Below are positions 23,001 through 34,080 of a stretch of 64,000 nt of DNA, one piece after another. The DNA comes from Kwoniella bestiolae CBS 10118 (taxonomy: Eukaryota > Basidiomycota > Tremellomycetes > Tremellales > Cryptococcaceae). Where the stretch lies: NCBI RefSeq assembly GCF_000512585.2, contig NC_089241.1:372001-436000 (forward strand), read 5' to 3'. Positions within the stretch are counted from its first letter, which is position 1, and every line of letters starts with the position of its first letter. The notes under the pieces were generated by a model that worked only from the letters and a program-made list of their open reading frames with translations, was not told the DNA's origin and did no database searches. The position numbers and the translations under genes were made by a program.

Positions 23001-23642
23001 CACAGTTTCCTCGTGCGACTGGTCAAGACTGTCAGCACATTGCCACCGACGGGTCGATCGTCATGCGACTTACCCTTGTTCATAGCGATCTTTCCCTCCT
23101 CAATGTCATCTTGACTCAAACAGATGAGAACGGTGTCTCTTCTAAGCTTTCCTCGGACTGTTTACATGCAAGAGATCAGACGAAGAACATCCCGATATGA
23201 AACAAAACGTACCAATAATGGTATCACCTCTATCAATGAATGGGTGTTGTCAGCTTGGCTATGAGCTGTGACACGCATCGGAATCGAATTCAGCCACATA
23301 CCTGAAAAGACCAAGGGCTTCCATTGTGTTGGGGTGTAAGATGGCTACACTGTTATCCTCTTGAGGACTTTCCTCTACCATAAGTCGGTTTGGCCTGGAG
23401 TGAGAGGAAATGGTTGAGTAAGCGCGATGTGGATCGGTGGCAACTGCACATGAAAACGATACTCACGAACGCTTTTGCCTGAGGATGGCAGTAGCTGTGG
23501 AGTCATCGGTGACGGGCTAGAGGGTGGCATAAGCAATAAAGCTCAGATCATACATCACGTTTGCTCGAGAACACATCAGAGAGAAGGCGAAGGTGACAAA
23601 GGTATCCTGACGTTTACTCACCTTGGAAGGGTCTTCAGCCAT
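20089..23642 (-). CDS. CDC48: Cdc48/p97 AAA+ segregase
   Basis: Hexameric ATPase that extracts ubiquitinated clients in ERAD and many other pathways. The start at 23642 gives MAEDPSK. The N domain follows in several small exons (RPNRLMVEES, NTMEALGLFRGDTI, LVHVSPANDIKYGKRIHVLP). D1 has Walker A GPPGTGKT and Walker B IIFIDEIDS. D2 has FYGPPGTGKTLLAKA, VMFFDELDS and FIIGATNRPDQIDSALLRPGR. The last large exon reads EADDDE and a TGA, but GTGAGTTACG there is a good donor. A 61-nt intron (20102-20162) joins to a 13-nt exon (20089-20101) encoding LYA after a rebuilt Asp, giving the DLYA tail expected of Cdc48 (the Tyr is the conserved phosphorylated/adaptor-binding residue). About 14 exons. Convergent with the Nudix gene, 89 bp apart. 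Confidence 0.95.
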
Positions 23643-24288
23643 GATGAATCGTGTTTACTTGTGCTTGCGAAAGTGTAGAAATACGACTGAGAGTGGTTCT
23701 GAGAGGCGTGTATGACTACGCGACAATGAGGAGTGGATGAGATCAATTGATGATGTATGAGAGGAAGAAGAAGAGTGGTAACAACAAGGTTAGTTTAACT
23801 GAGATGGATGATCATGGTATCGTGTCGAAGCACCCTACTCAACCTACACACGATGACGAAGTGAAATGGTAGTCAAGTATCAGGGTCATATGGTCCACGT
23901 GGCATCATACATATACAGCTTAGATGATGATTTAAGATACTACGACTGCCTTTAAATGGGTTGCATTTATAAGCTGCGAGATGATTGTGACCGTGACTGC
24001 TTTGACTTGCGCCCTACCACTCAGGATCCTGCATTATTACTCTCTCTGCCCCTCTCTCCATCTCATTATCAATCAACGATCTTCAATTAACCTGCACTCC
24101 GTTCATAGCTTAGAGGAATTGGCTCCCTTGGTGCAAGCGAGCTCTCTGAGTGTACCACACAGATTGAGAGCACATGTAATCTAATGCATAAAGCTATAAA
24201 CTACAAGATGAAAAAGGGGTTTTTAAAGGAGTGAACAATGTAGGACATGAGAAGAAGTTGCGTTGTAAAAGGCAATCATGAGATCCGC
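23643..24288. promoter_or_regulatory. CDC48 upstream region
   Basis: Upstream of CDC48 and downstream of the WSC gene. It contains a CACGTG E-box at 23896-23901, about 250 bp before the CDC48 start. An open frame at 23981-24184 is not supported as a gene. Confidence 0.4.
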
Positions 24289-26275
24289 TTAGTTGGATGG
24301 GATGGTACCAGTGTAAGAGGAGACAACGCTCAAGATGGATGGACCACCACACATCTGAGCGAGATCACCTGAGCAAGCCATGAAAGCAGCCGAGTCATCG
24401 AGGAGAGCACCACCACCGTTGGAGAAAGCGTTACCACAGTAACACTCGGCAGAGTACTCGGTACCAGCGATGGAGTAACCAGCAGCGGCGCAACCGGCGG
24501 CACAAGACTCGACGGTGTTGGTGGGGGAGCTCCAGAGGGTGTAGGTGAGGGCTCGGCCGTTGGTACCTTCAGCAACAACACCATAGGTTGACCATCCATC
24601 GGGGAGGTTGATGACGTCAGGGGTGATGTCGGGGTTGATGAAGATGTTGATAGCGTTGGGTCCACCGCAAGTTTCGGTAGAGTCACCGGCACAAGGCATG
24701 TAACATTGACCAGACACAAGAGCATCATCAACCTAGGGCGGAATAGTCAGGAGATTGATCTTCACAGGGTTTATTGTCGGGAATAACTCACATCATCTTG
24801 GACACCACAGTAGCATTCATTTCCGTATTCAAGACCGGCGACACCGTAACCGTAGTTACCACAAAGAGTGGTACATTGTTCGATAGTCATTGAAGCGCTG
24901 GAGGTTTGAACCTTGGATAAGAGACGACCGGAAACTTCTTGGACACAACCCCCGGCGGTGAAACCGTTGATGGTGACTGAAGAAGTGGCAGCTGGGGCAG
25001 CGGATCCGGTAGCGGATCCAGGAGTACCAGTGGCGGTGTTCGTTCCAGTGTTGGATCCAGCACCGGTGCCGGGTACACCTGTACCAGCGTTCGATCCATC
25101 GTTCGATCCGGCACCAGACCCGGTGGAACCAGTTCCGGCAGCAGCGGAGGCAGATGAGACCACGGAGGCGGAGGCGGAAGCGGACGCAGCGGCGGACGAG
25201 GACGCGGGAGCAGCAGCAGCGGATGAGGCAGCAGCAGCTGAAGAAACGACAGGAGCGGCCGCGGACGAGGCAGCAGCAGCTGAGGATACAACAGGAGCGG
25301 CCGCGGACGAGGCAGCAGCAGCTGAGGATACGACAGGAGCAGCTGAGGATACAACAGGAGCGGCCGCGGATGAAGCTACAGGAGCAGCAGATGATGCAGC
25401 AGCTTTGCTAGCGCTTGCAGAAGCAGAGGCAGAAGCAGAGGCAGAAGCAGCAGCAGAGGAGGCGGCTACTGAAGCTTTGCTAGCGGAAGCGCTGGCGGCA
25501 GCGGATGATTGAGCAGCAACGGAAACCTTGGCGGAGGAGGCAGCGGGGGCCGATGAGGCAGCAGCTGAGACCTTGGCGGAAGAAGCAGCAGCAGCCGAGC
25601 TAACAGCTTTGGAAGTTGAAGCAGCAGCTGCTGCGGTGGTGGAAACCTTTGCAGTGCTGGTAGCAGCAGCGGCAGAGGTCCAAGGGTTGCTACATCCGTG
25701 CTTGTAAACACTGGTAGCCTTGGCCCCGGAGGCGGAGGTGCTGTGACCGAACTGATGAGACGATAGTTGTTAGCTGATATGACGATGTAGGCGAGTGGGA
25801 TGCTACGTACCTTGTTGACTAAAGAAGAAACTTGGTTCCATGACATGTTAGGAGGTGGTTTAAGACCGTAAGTGTCAACGTACCAAGCCTTGACGTAGTC
25901 GAGGTTGTAACCACCCCAAGACCAGCCGTTACCCCAAGCAGACCAGTCGAAGTCCTTGCAGGAAGACCAGGCAGCAGTCGAGGAGGGAGCAGCGGTGGTC
26001 ACGGTGGTGGTAGCTGCTTTGACAGCAGAAGCTGAAGTGACCTTGGAGACAGAAGCTGAAGAAGCGACGGAGACCTTGGCTGATGAGGAAGCAGCAACTG
26101 TAGAAGAAGCCTTGGCGGAGGTGGTTACAGCATTGGAAGAACCACCACAAGAGGTACCGATGACTCCGAAGAGACACCATCTCTTGTCGAGGTTCTCTTG
26201 TTGAACGACAGGGGCGGCAGTGGCACCTTGAGCGGCCATGAAGGCGACAACGGGGATAAGGGCTTCGACTCGCAT
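24289..26275 (-). CDS. Secreted/wall protein with two WSC domains and long Ala/Ser linker
   Basis: WSC domains are carbohydrate-binding, eight-Cys modules found in fungal wall sensors and secreted wall proteins. The signal peptide MRVEALIPVVAFMAAQGATAAP is followed by a short Cys motif (WCLFGVIGTSCGGSS) and an Ala/Ser/Val-rich tract. Next comes a compact conserved block (CKDFDWSAWGNGWSWGGYNLDYVK, then NMSWNQVSSLVNKFGHSTSASG over an intron near 25760-25810). A long Ala/Ser linker with 42-bp repeats leads to two WSC units: GGCVQEVSGRLL...CTTLCGNYGYGVAGLEYGNECYCG, then a second with SCAAGCAAAGYSIAGTEYSAECYCG. No membrane segment or GPI tail is visible after the last WSC, so it is probably secreted or wall-linked rather than a Wsc-type sensor. 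Four exons. Confidence 0.85.
25225..25350 (-). repeat. Three tandem 42-bp repeats in WSC protein linker
   Basis: Units start at 25225, 25267 and 25309, each opening GAGGCAGCAGCAGCTGA and containing GCGGCCGC (NotI). On the coding strand they give 14-residue units SSAAAPVVSSAAAA. A partial fourth unit follows to about 25385. The unit length is a multiple of three, so copy-number change keeps the frame. Confidence 0.9.
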
Positions 26276-27145
26276 TGTGTTTGATAGAGGAAAGATTGGT
26301 CGGAAAGAAGAAGAGGTAAGGGGGAGGTCGGGTAGAGAGGATTAGACGGGTTGGGTTGAGGGCTTGAGGGCTTTGAGGATGAGCGTGGTAGATTCGCTGG
26401 GGACTCGAAATTGAGGATGGAAAAGGAAAAGAAATAATCTGAGTATCATCGAGACTGGTTTATATAGCTTAATGTTCACATCCTGGTTGATCGCATCTTC
26501 CCAAGTCCGGCGAATGCTCCCACAGGGTGTCGATCTTTTAGTGTGCGCCTCTTTGTTTCGCAATATACCGACCCTAGCTCGGTTTGAATAGCCAATTCAA
26601 CATTGTCAACCTTGCTTGAAGCGGGTTTGCAAACCCTGGGTTTAATGAATGAGAGCCTCTTTTCGCTGCCCTGTTTGTCGGTATCAGAGATCGACGACCG
26701 TGGATCGCATGAATGGCGTGTGCGTGCGAGAGCAAGAATGAGAGGAAAAGAGTGTCATCCCCACGCCGATACAGTGGTGATAAGACACGGGTGACAAAGG
26801 TGATACTAACCACAAGAAATAACTGATATTCACAGACAAATGAAGAACAAATTCAGACTTGGCACTGGGAAATTACCAGAAGCGGCCGGATGTTTCACCA
26901 ATCGTTACGGCATTGACCTTCGATAATCACACGGATTGCCCGATCGTCACAGAGTCGCAGCTGCATCTGGGGCATCCTCAGCCGAAGCCACCTCCGGATG
27001 CATGGTCGTGTTCCGATTGGAATTACGTTAGAACTGTAACTCTGCGCACGGGTGGCGTTGAGCCTCGCCAACCCTGGTGTGCCGCTGCATGATCATACTT
27101 TGTTAAAACGATACATGCTTATTGAATACTTGCGGAAATATAGAA
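26276..27145. other. Intergenic between WSC gene and KAR5-like gene
   Basis: The upstream region of the WSC gene and the 3' flank of the KAR5-like gene. No coding signal, tRNA or repeat seen. Confidence 0.4.
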
Positions 27146-29631
27146 TTACAAAGGTGCAGAAGCCGATCTTTGATAGTTTCTGCGACGTCCATCAGAAGAG
27201 TTGGCGTTCTTCTGTACTTGAAGCGGTGAGGATGCGATTGTGGATGGTGGTTCCAACCCACTAAGAGCGGATGTCTTTGCTGAATCATCGGATTTAGTAA
27301 GATTTGCGAGGACGGTCTTCCTATTGGTCGATACGATAGCTTCCTCGTCCCACGGGATGCGGTAATATCGTTCTGACCATCGCACGATAGACTTTCGCAA
27401 GCCAGTGTAAAACAGGAGGAGCAAGACAATCAGAGTTGAAACCTAGTGAAGAGGATCTTTCAGTTGAAGTTCAGCAAAAATGGTACTCACCGTTGCATAA
27501 GCAAGCTGCCAAAACAGCTGTATGGTCCAAAATACGATTTGAGCGCTAAATCCGGTCAGAGGCGGGAAGGAGAACCACGCAGGAGCTGTTTTTCAGTATC
27601 ATCAGTGATTGTGCGATCTTTCGGAATTTCTTGATTCATCCAACTTACCAGAGAAGAGCGACAGCGAAGCTGAAGGAGTCCATCTTGATGCTAGCTTGAG
27701 GCTCTTTTCGATAAGCGCTAAAGATAGATTGAGCGAATTCTCGAGATGATCTTGTCTATCGAGGAGAGTTTCCGTTTGTGTCATTGCCAGACCAAGCGAC
27801 TGAGTCACTTGAAACTGAGCCAAGCTGATATTCTGAGAGAGACCCATTGATACATCCAACGATTGGCGGAGTCGGCTAAACCCTTCATCTAGCATTGAGA
27901 CCTCCTAGCAGGATGAATGGGTGAGAATTAGCAAGTTTACGGGTATGTGCAGAAAACCCACTTTCTTTGCTATATCGAGCCATTGGTAGAATTCTTGCCA
28001 TGAATTATGAAGAACAGTCTGTCAGGTCAGCTTCAGTTCCATAGGATTGACTTACTATTTGGTCGTTTGTAAAGGTGAGAAGACCGTCCACCTGACCCGA
28101 AGCATGCTGGATCCAAACGGTCATGGCCAATTCAAAATTGTCGATACGGTCGTTCACGGTGGTATCGTACTGCATTACGCAGTCAGCAAAGCACCCCGTT
28201 CGTCATCAGGGTGCGGGGACTCACTCGTCGCAAAGCACTTGCCAGAGCTGCAGATAACTGTCATGTCAGATCTGTTACTAACTTTTGTGAACTCACTTCT
28301 GTCTCCCAGCTACTTTTGAGATCGAACACTATAGCTTCAAAGCGAGCATCTGCATCATAAAGTCGGTCGCTTGCTTCTCTCTGAAGACCTTCCCATACAA
28401 TAGCTCGCTCGGTTTCCAGCCGGTCGAATGCAGCTCGAAGATCTTGGCGCAGCTCGCTGGAGATGTCGATATCATCTCGTAATTTGTTCTGGGCGGACAT
28501 GATGAAAGATGCAGCCTCTCTTAAATCCTAGTATCATATGAGCTAAAAATCTCACTGCAATCGGACCAAACACAACTTACTTGCGAACGTATTGCCAGCT
28601 CCTCATCCATTTTTCGCTCGCGATCCAGCTGGGCTGTCTCTCTGTCTTTCATGAACTTGATGAGTGATATCTTCTCCAATGTAGCATTAAGGTACCGAGT
28701 ATGAGCGAGATCTGCATAATGCCATTAGACTGAGGTTCGATGAATCACTTTATTGACTTACCTGCCTGCTTCCGAGCCTCCAACGCATGGCATAATTGAG
28801 CTATAGCATTTGTCAGCTTTCTTGATCGGCGTTGATGTTCCACTCACTGGCATCGCTGAGATATGCATTATATGCGCTCCATTCCTGAGGACTTCGATGC
28901 AATGCCCTGTCTCCGATTAGCCATTGATCATATATGGTAAACTTACCCTAAACACGCCGCTTGTTGCGTTTGTAAGTACTCCAGATCATGATCCCCTTCC
29001 CTCTCAAAATTTGTCTTAGAGATTTCTTCCCTATCTTGCTCGGTCTCAGATGGATGCCACAAACCACATTCGATGGGTACCTGCTGTAAGGCTGATCGCA
29101 TCGAGCATATGGTGAAGGAGATGGCGACTAGGGAGAACATGTACAGGTAAGCATACGTCATGATAACCACGTTGTTGTTCTGGAAGGGGATTATTGCACT
29201 TACTACCTCTTTTGCCAGCTTCGCTTAAGCCGCTCTCGTGTCCACCCCCACTGCTTTTGCAAGAATATTTCAGCGATGCCGCTATATCTGCATGGCATTC
29301 TGATCGGGATAAAGAGCGAGTCAAGGATGTGATGACTTGGAAGTAGTAATGTGGATCAGTCGAATACTCAATCACCTGGGATCCAAGAGACTCACAGCTA
29401 TCTTTTGAGTCGTCCCACAGGGCTGTAGATCTGACATCTGCTGGGTCAAGATGTTCAGGGTCCGCTGATAAGGAAGAAATCAGCTCGCGTTGATTGTAAT
29501 TGATGGAGGATGACAGGTAACATACCTTTTTGGATCTGAGCAGTGGAACGACTTGATCCTGCAGCGCTGACCTGTCCGTTAAATGTGAATGGAAGGATCA
29601 TCCCAAGTATGAGGAGTGTAGCTGGATGCAT
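27146..29631 (-). CDS. KAR5: Kar5/Tht1-like nuclear fusion protein
   Basis: Protein of the nuclear envelope/ER needed for fusion of nuclei after mating. The signal peptide MHPATLLILGMILPFTFNGQ starts at 29631. A Cys-containing N-terminal domain follows (MSDLQPCGTTQK, VIEYSTDPHYYFQVITSLTRSLSRSECHADI, MRSALQQVPIECGLWHP, QQAACLGALHRSPQEWSAYNAYLSDA), which has the Tht1/Kar5 spacing of Cys and 'S.Y..Y...A...C'. Then long coiled-coil exons (DLAHTRYLNATLEKISLIKFM, SAQNKLRDDIDISSELRQDL, LDEGFSRLRQSLDVSMGLSQ). The C-terminus has hydrophobic segments (FWTIQLFWQLAYATVSTLIVLLLLFYTGL) and a basic Ser-rich tail ending RSASAPL. About ten exons. Assignment rests on domain order rather than a strong motif. 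Confidence 0.72.
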
Positions 29632-29927
29632 GATGAAGGGCTAAGGAGGGAAGAAGAGTGGAGTAGTTTCGAGTTTTCCGAGGTCGATGAGCGGCCTACA
29701 CAGCTGGTCGGAATGACGAGTCTCCTCTATGATCACAGCCAGCGGTGCTCAGATTGACGAGTAATCGATTATGACTCTGTCAAGTTGTGGATGTTGAATG
29801 AGAAAGAAGGAGGAATCGACAGAGACAGAAATACTGTAGGAGATCAGGCGCGTATATGAAAGAGGAGGTCGAGTGGATGACTAGAGTGGAGGAAGGGATC
29901 AAGCAAAGTAATGTTTAATGTTCAAAA

Positions 29928-29948
29928 CACGTGGTGTATGGTCACGTG
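29928..29948. promoter_or_regulatory. Pair of CACGTG E-boxes upstream of KAR5-like gene
   Basis: CACGTG at 29928-29933 and 29943-29948, 15 bp apart start to start, about 300 bp upstream of the KAR5-like start. The second sits in the longer palindrome GTCACGTGAC. This is the site type bound by class B bHLH proteins; function is not shown. Confidence 0.4.
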
Positions 29949-30380
29949 ACTATATTATTGTATACGCTCGAATGATCAAGATGGTCATCATCCTCGATTT
30001 CATCTTCATCCTCCTGTTCGTATATAACATGTATATATAGTATATATGGTATATCGGAAATTGTATAATATATATCGATGCTTGGAATGGGCTTGACTCG
30101 GATGCATGCCATTGAGCATCGTCTCATCAGTTCCGTTGATATGTTGACTTGTCCTTTGCTTTCAGAATGGTGGATGGTTCACCAACAGTCATCGTCTCAA
30201 AGCAGTCGTCAGCGAATAAAGCCATCCTTTGAGAAAACGAGAATTGCAAAAGGCATGCATACATACACACACGATATTAGAGATAGAAAGAAAGAATATG
30301 TAAAACAACAAAATGAATAATGCTCTGCTAGTCTCTCGTTTCCTTTGTTTCGCAGTCTTTCATCGTCAATCCTCCAATAT
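29949..30380. other. Intergenic, KAR5-like 5' side / DHHC 3' side
   Basis: AT-rich with ATATATAG runs near 30030-30075. Nothing coding seen. Confidence 0.4.
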
Positions 30381-32108
30381 CTATACCTGTAACTCCTTTG
30401 GCCAATCCTTCTTCTTCAGCCATTCTCCACGCGATCCAAAGCGAGGATTGCTATCATAATGTATGCCATCTCCCAAAGGTCGTCCGATGGGAACTGTGTT
30501 ACAAAGGGATATCGATGAGTGGATCATCCTTGGATCACATGAACTAAATTGGTAAGATTCCCTACTCACAGAACCATCCCAAAGGACTCTTGCCCATTTC
30601 CTGCTCCCACATCTCCCTTTTCGTACCAAATACCCATCTAGCATCTACTGGGGTATTCCCCCATTCTTCTTGCCATTTCTTCTGTACCTTCCTCCTTTCT
30701 TTGTTGTGGAAGAAGTAGCCGTATTCCTGCTGCAAGACTCGACTTTCCGCGTCGTGCTGATCTCTCCTGGCGTACGATTCGACTGTCGTTCTCCCGGTCA
30801 AAATAAGGTTTACATGCCCAGCGAACATTCCAAAGGTGAAAAGACCAAATAGAGCGGCCCTAACAGAGATCATTTAGCCCCATTCAGCACCAGGTAGGGG
30901 CCAAACTCACATGATGATCAATGCTATCACTTGACCATCCGTATCCGAAGACTTGACCGAAGTAGCGATGAGCAATGCCGTCAGGTATATACAGAATATC
31001 GCACCCCAAAATGTAAATATCATGAAGAACTGGACATCAGCCAGTATTCCCAAAGTTCCAAACTTACCTTGTGATTCGCCCATCCAACGCATTGACCTAT
31101 CCATAAACAATGATCTGCTCACTTGTCAGCATTGCGCAAACTAGAAAGTACTTACGGTCATATTGCAAGATACAGACTCCGCAATGTCTACAATGTCTTG
31201 TCCGAGGTGGTTTGATGATCTCACAATAGTGACACCATCTAAGATTTGGGGTAAGAGCTGGAATTGGCCTTTCAACCGTTCTCCAGTCTCTGATCCCCTT
31301 CTGGATTTTCAATGGTACTTCTGCCCCATATTCAGAGGAGACCCGTTGCATTTGTAGCGTCTCGTGGACCAGATTCTGGACTGGAGCGAATTCGGAAGGT
31401 TCGGGTGGGTCGAAAGCCTCATGCACTGGCGCAGATGATGGTGGAGAATTGTGGAGATCATATTCGGATGGACTTGGCTCTTCACATCTGGGTACATGCT
31501 ATGAAATGATCAGTCCCAATTATTGTCACATGGGGAAATTCAGGATTCTCACATTGGTAGCGGATCCCGGACCAGTGAACAGCATCTATATATCATGATT
31601 CGTCAACACCTTGTTCTCATTGTTGTCATTCAATCGAACATACCCTTAAATACGTGCCCATCATGAGCAGCCACACGATGACAAAACCCACAAGCGTTCC
31701 GACTACAGCTCCATCAGCTTCTGTCCTCTTCTCAATGTAGGGTCAGACTCACTTCCGGTAGATCTGCCCAAGCCAGAAGACGATTCCCTACGGATCATAG
31801 GTGTGCAAACCCGAGCAGCGACCACATAAAATGACCAACATGCCAAAGCGAGAACGATTCTGGTGTATCTGTTAGTGTCATTGCTCCACAAAGATGAGAT
31901 CGACAGCTCACGAGATTGCCCACTTCCTTATCAGCCATAAATCTGGGCGTGAAGGATGACTGCGTCGTTGTACTCGAGCATTCTCGACGTGGGGAGGTAG
32001 TGGCGGAGGTGGATGGACTGGGATTTGACCAGTCTGCGAGGGAAGACCGCCAGTTTCCACCTTGGCTGCGCCCAAAGGCTGAGGCTGAGGCTGAGGGATA
32101 GCAGCCAT
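30381..32108 (-). CDS. DHHC-type protein S-palmitoyltransferase
   Basis: Integral membrane enzyme that attaches palmitate to cysteines of target proteins. The start MAAIPQPQPQP at 32108 leads to Pro-rich sequence and then two membrane helices (IVLALACWSFYVVAARV and TLVGFVIVWLLMMGTYLRMLF). The Cys-rich domain reads WCHYCEIIKPPRTRHCRHCGVCILQYD. A 41-nt intron (31115-31155, branch CTGAC) then interrupts it, and the next exon supplies HHCLWIGQCVGWANHKFF. Two further helices follow, then the TTxE motif (GRTTVESYARRD) and a cytosolic tail ending KKDWPKELQV. The residue after DHHC is Leu instead of the near-universal Pro. About eight exons. I do not assign one of the Pfa/Erf2/Swf1 types. Confidence 0.88.
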
Positions 32109-32473
32109 CGGATTAGTGACACCGCTGCATCAGAGGTGTAGACTGAGCTATGCTATGAGGAGAAGAAGGAGGGTGCAGATTACTGAACTGAACTGAATTG
32201 GAAACTTGGGATATCTTTGAGATGATGATGATGACGTCTCGAGATGAATGAGATGAATATGAGCAGAGCTTGAAATGGAACGGGATCAAATCAAATTGAA
32301 CCCCCTTCCCTCTTTTTTTACCCTGAATTCGCTTCACTTTGTGGTGGTGGTGTATGGTGGTGTGTTTTGTTTTCACCTTTTACTCTATCATCTGGTGTCT
32401 TTTCCCACATGTTAATGTACACCACTTAAGTCTCTTCTCATTATTTTACTGCTTTAGTACAAGTCACATCAAT
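32109..32473. promoter_or_regulatory. Divergent promoter, DHHC / SR protein
   Basis: 365 bp between divergent starts, with GAT-rich (about 32218-32235) and TGGTGG (about 32340-32362) short repeats. No specific site identified. Confidence 0.4.
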
Positions 32474-33799
32474 ATGTCGAGAAGAATCTATATCGGTCAT
32501 CTCCCTCCTAGTGAGTCGCCCGTTTTCCTATCGCCTCACCAAGTTTGATCGTCGCTGACGGTTGATTCCCTCTCGCAGTGGTTCAAAAGGGCGATGTGGA
32601 GGATGTGAGTGTCAATTGATGCGATTCGATCATTGTTGACATCTGGTTATACAGCACTTCAGAGGGTATGGGCGTATCCTCGACATCAAGCTCATGGGCA
32701 ACTTTGGATTCGTAGAGTTTGAGTCATCCAGAGTAAGTCTGTCGTTCGTTATTCGTTGGTAAGAGATTCGATGCTGACGTGATACTGCATCATAGGATGC
32801 CGAAGATGTCATCAAAGACTTCAACAACAGACCTTTCATGGGAGAAAAGTAGGTGCGGATAGTAAACGAACAGTTCTGACAATGTAGCTTGGTGGTACAG
32901 GAACCTCGTGACTCCAGAAGACGAGATGTCTACGACGCGTAAGTTCCATCCTGACCGATTCAAACAGTTGCTCACAAGCTGACAAACCCCCCAGTCGTCC
33001 CCCTAGAAGTGCCGGACCTCCTCGAAAAGGTGTTCGAATCGCCGTCATTGGTATTCCTAGCTCGACCAGCTGGCAGGTGCGGTAATTTCCCTTTGGCCTC
33101 ACTCCCAAACGTTCCTGGTCATGGTGATGGCGATCTCGCGGCGGCGGAACTGTTTTTCATCTTCCTTTGGGAACTGCCCAATGGCATGGCATCACTGGCT
33201 CTCTCCTGACATGTTGTTTCAGGATCTCAAAGATTACGGTCGACTCGGAGGTAACAACATCATCTACGCTGATGTAGACAGGAACAACCCTGGTCAAGGG
33301 TGAGTGATCACAGCTGGATCTGCTGGTACTCTAAAAGCTAACCTATCCATTGTAGTATCATCGAATATCCTACCATTGAAGACTGTGAGGATGCTGTCAA
33401 GCGTCTCGCCGGTGTTGACATCAACGGTGCCCCTGTCACTCTAGAGATCGTAAGTTATCCGAAACTCGAACGTGAGCTGATGGATAGAACCCTGCTGGAG
33501 CCGATGATGCCAGACGTGACGATGATCGTCGACCTCCTCCTCGTGATTACGATGACCGACGATCCTATCGAAGCTATGACGATCGACGGGGACCTCGTGA
33601 TTACGAACGAAGAGACTATGACCGTCGAGATGACAGGCGAGAAGATCGAGGTTATGATAGAAGGGATGACAGAAGAGACGACAGGAGGGATGACAGAAGA
33701 GACGATCGATACACTCCCAGAGACAGATCTCCTAGAAGAGATTACGATGCTCCTAAAAGGGACTATGATGATCGAGCTCCTCGAGCAGACCGAGAATAG
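32474..33799 (+). CDS. SR-type splicing factor with RRM and pseudo-RRM, Arg-Asp tail
   Basis: RNA-binding splicing regulator of the SRSF1/Srp2 type. RRM1 has RNP2 RIYIGHLPP and RNP1 MGNFGFVEFES. The second domain carries the pseudo-RRM hallmark SWQDLKD, with an intron exactly between SWQ and DLKD, then NNIIYADVDRNNPGQGIIEY. The tail is a run of RRDD/DRRD/DYDRR units with only a single clear SP site (DRSPRR), so it is an Arg-Asp tail where classical SR proteins have RS dipeptides. About eight exons; every junction keeps frame. The stop TAG is at 33797-33799. If the GTGAGTATACG donor overlapping it is used instead, joining to the acceptor before ATCTCATTT still makes a TAA at the same place. 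Confidence 0.88.
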
Positions 33800-34080
33800 T
33801 GAGTATACGATGAAGTGATCAAAGTGTGCGATTTGCTAATGCTTGCACAACACAGATCTCATTTCCCCTTTTCTGTCTAATATCGTATCTTGAAAAGCGA
33901 ACTATGTATCTCGATCTATAAATGGAAAATGAATATTACAAATATACTTGAATTGCAACGCTTGCATAGGTTCAAAAATCCTGTGTTTTGACTATTCATT
34001 TCAGACTACTAATATACTGCTCTCTTTCTACCAACACCATTATAAGGCCTCACCCATCGCCTTCGCCCTGATCACTTCTT

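Noticed and set aside
31090..31160. Palmitoyltransferase lacking its DHHC motif (DRQC)
   Set aside because: This arises only from the wrong acceptor; an upstream acceptor restores DHHC in frame.
32218..32235. GAT repeat as a regulatory element
   Set aside because: Simple trinucleotide repeat of a kind seen several times in the window; nothing ties it to regulation.
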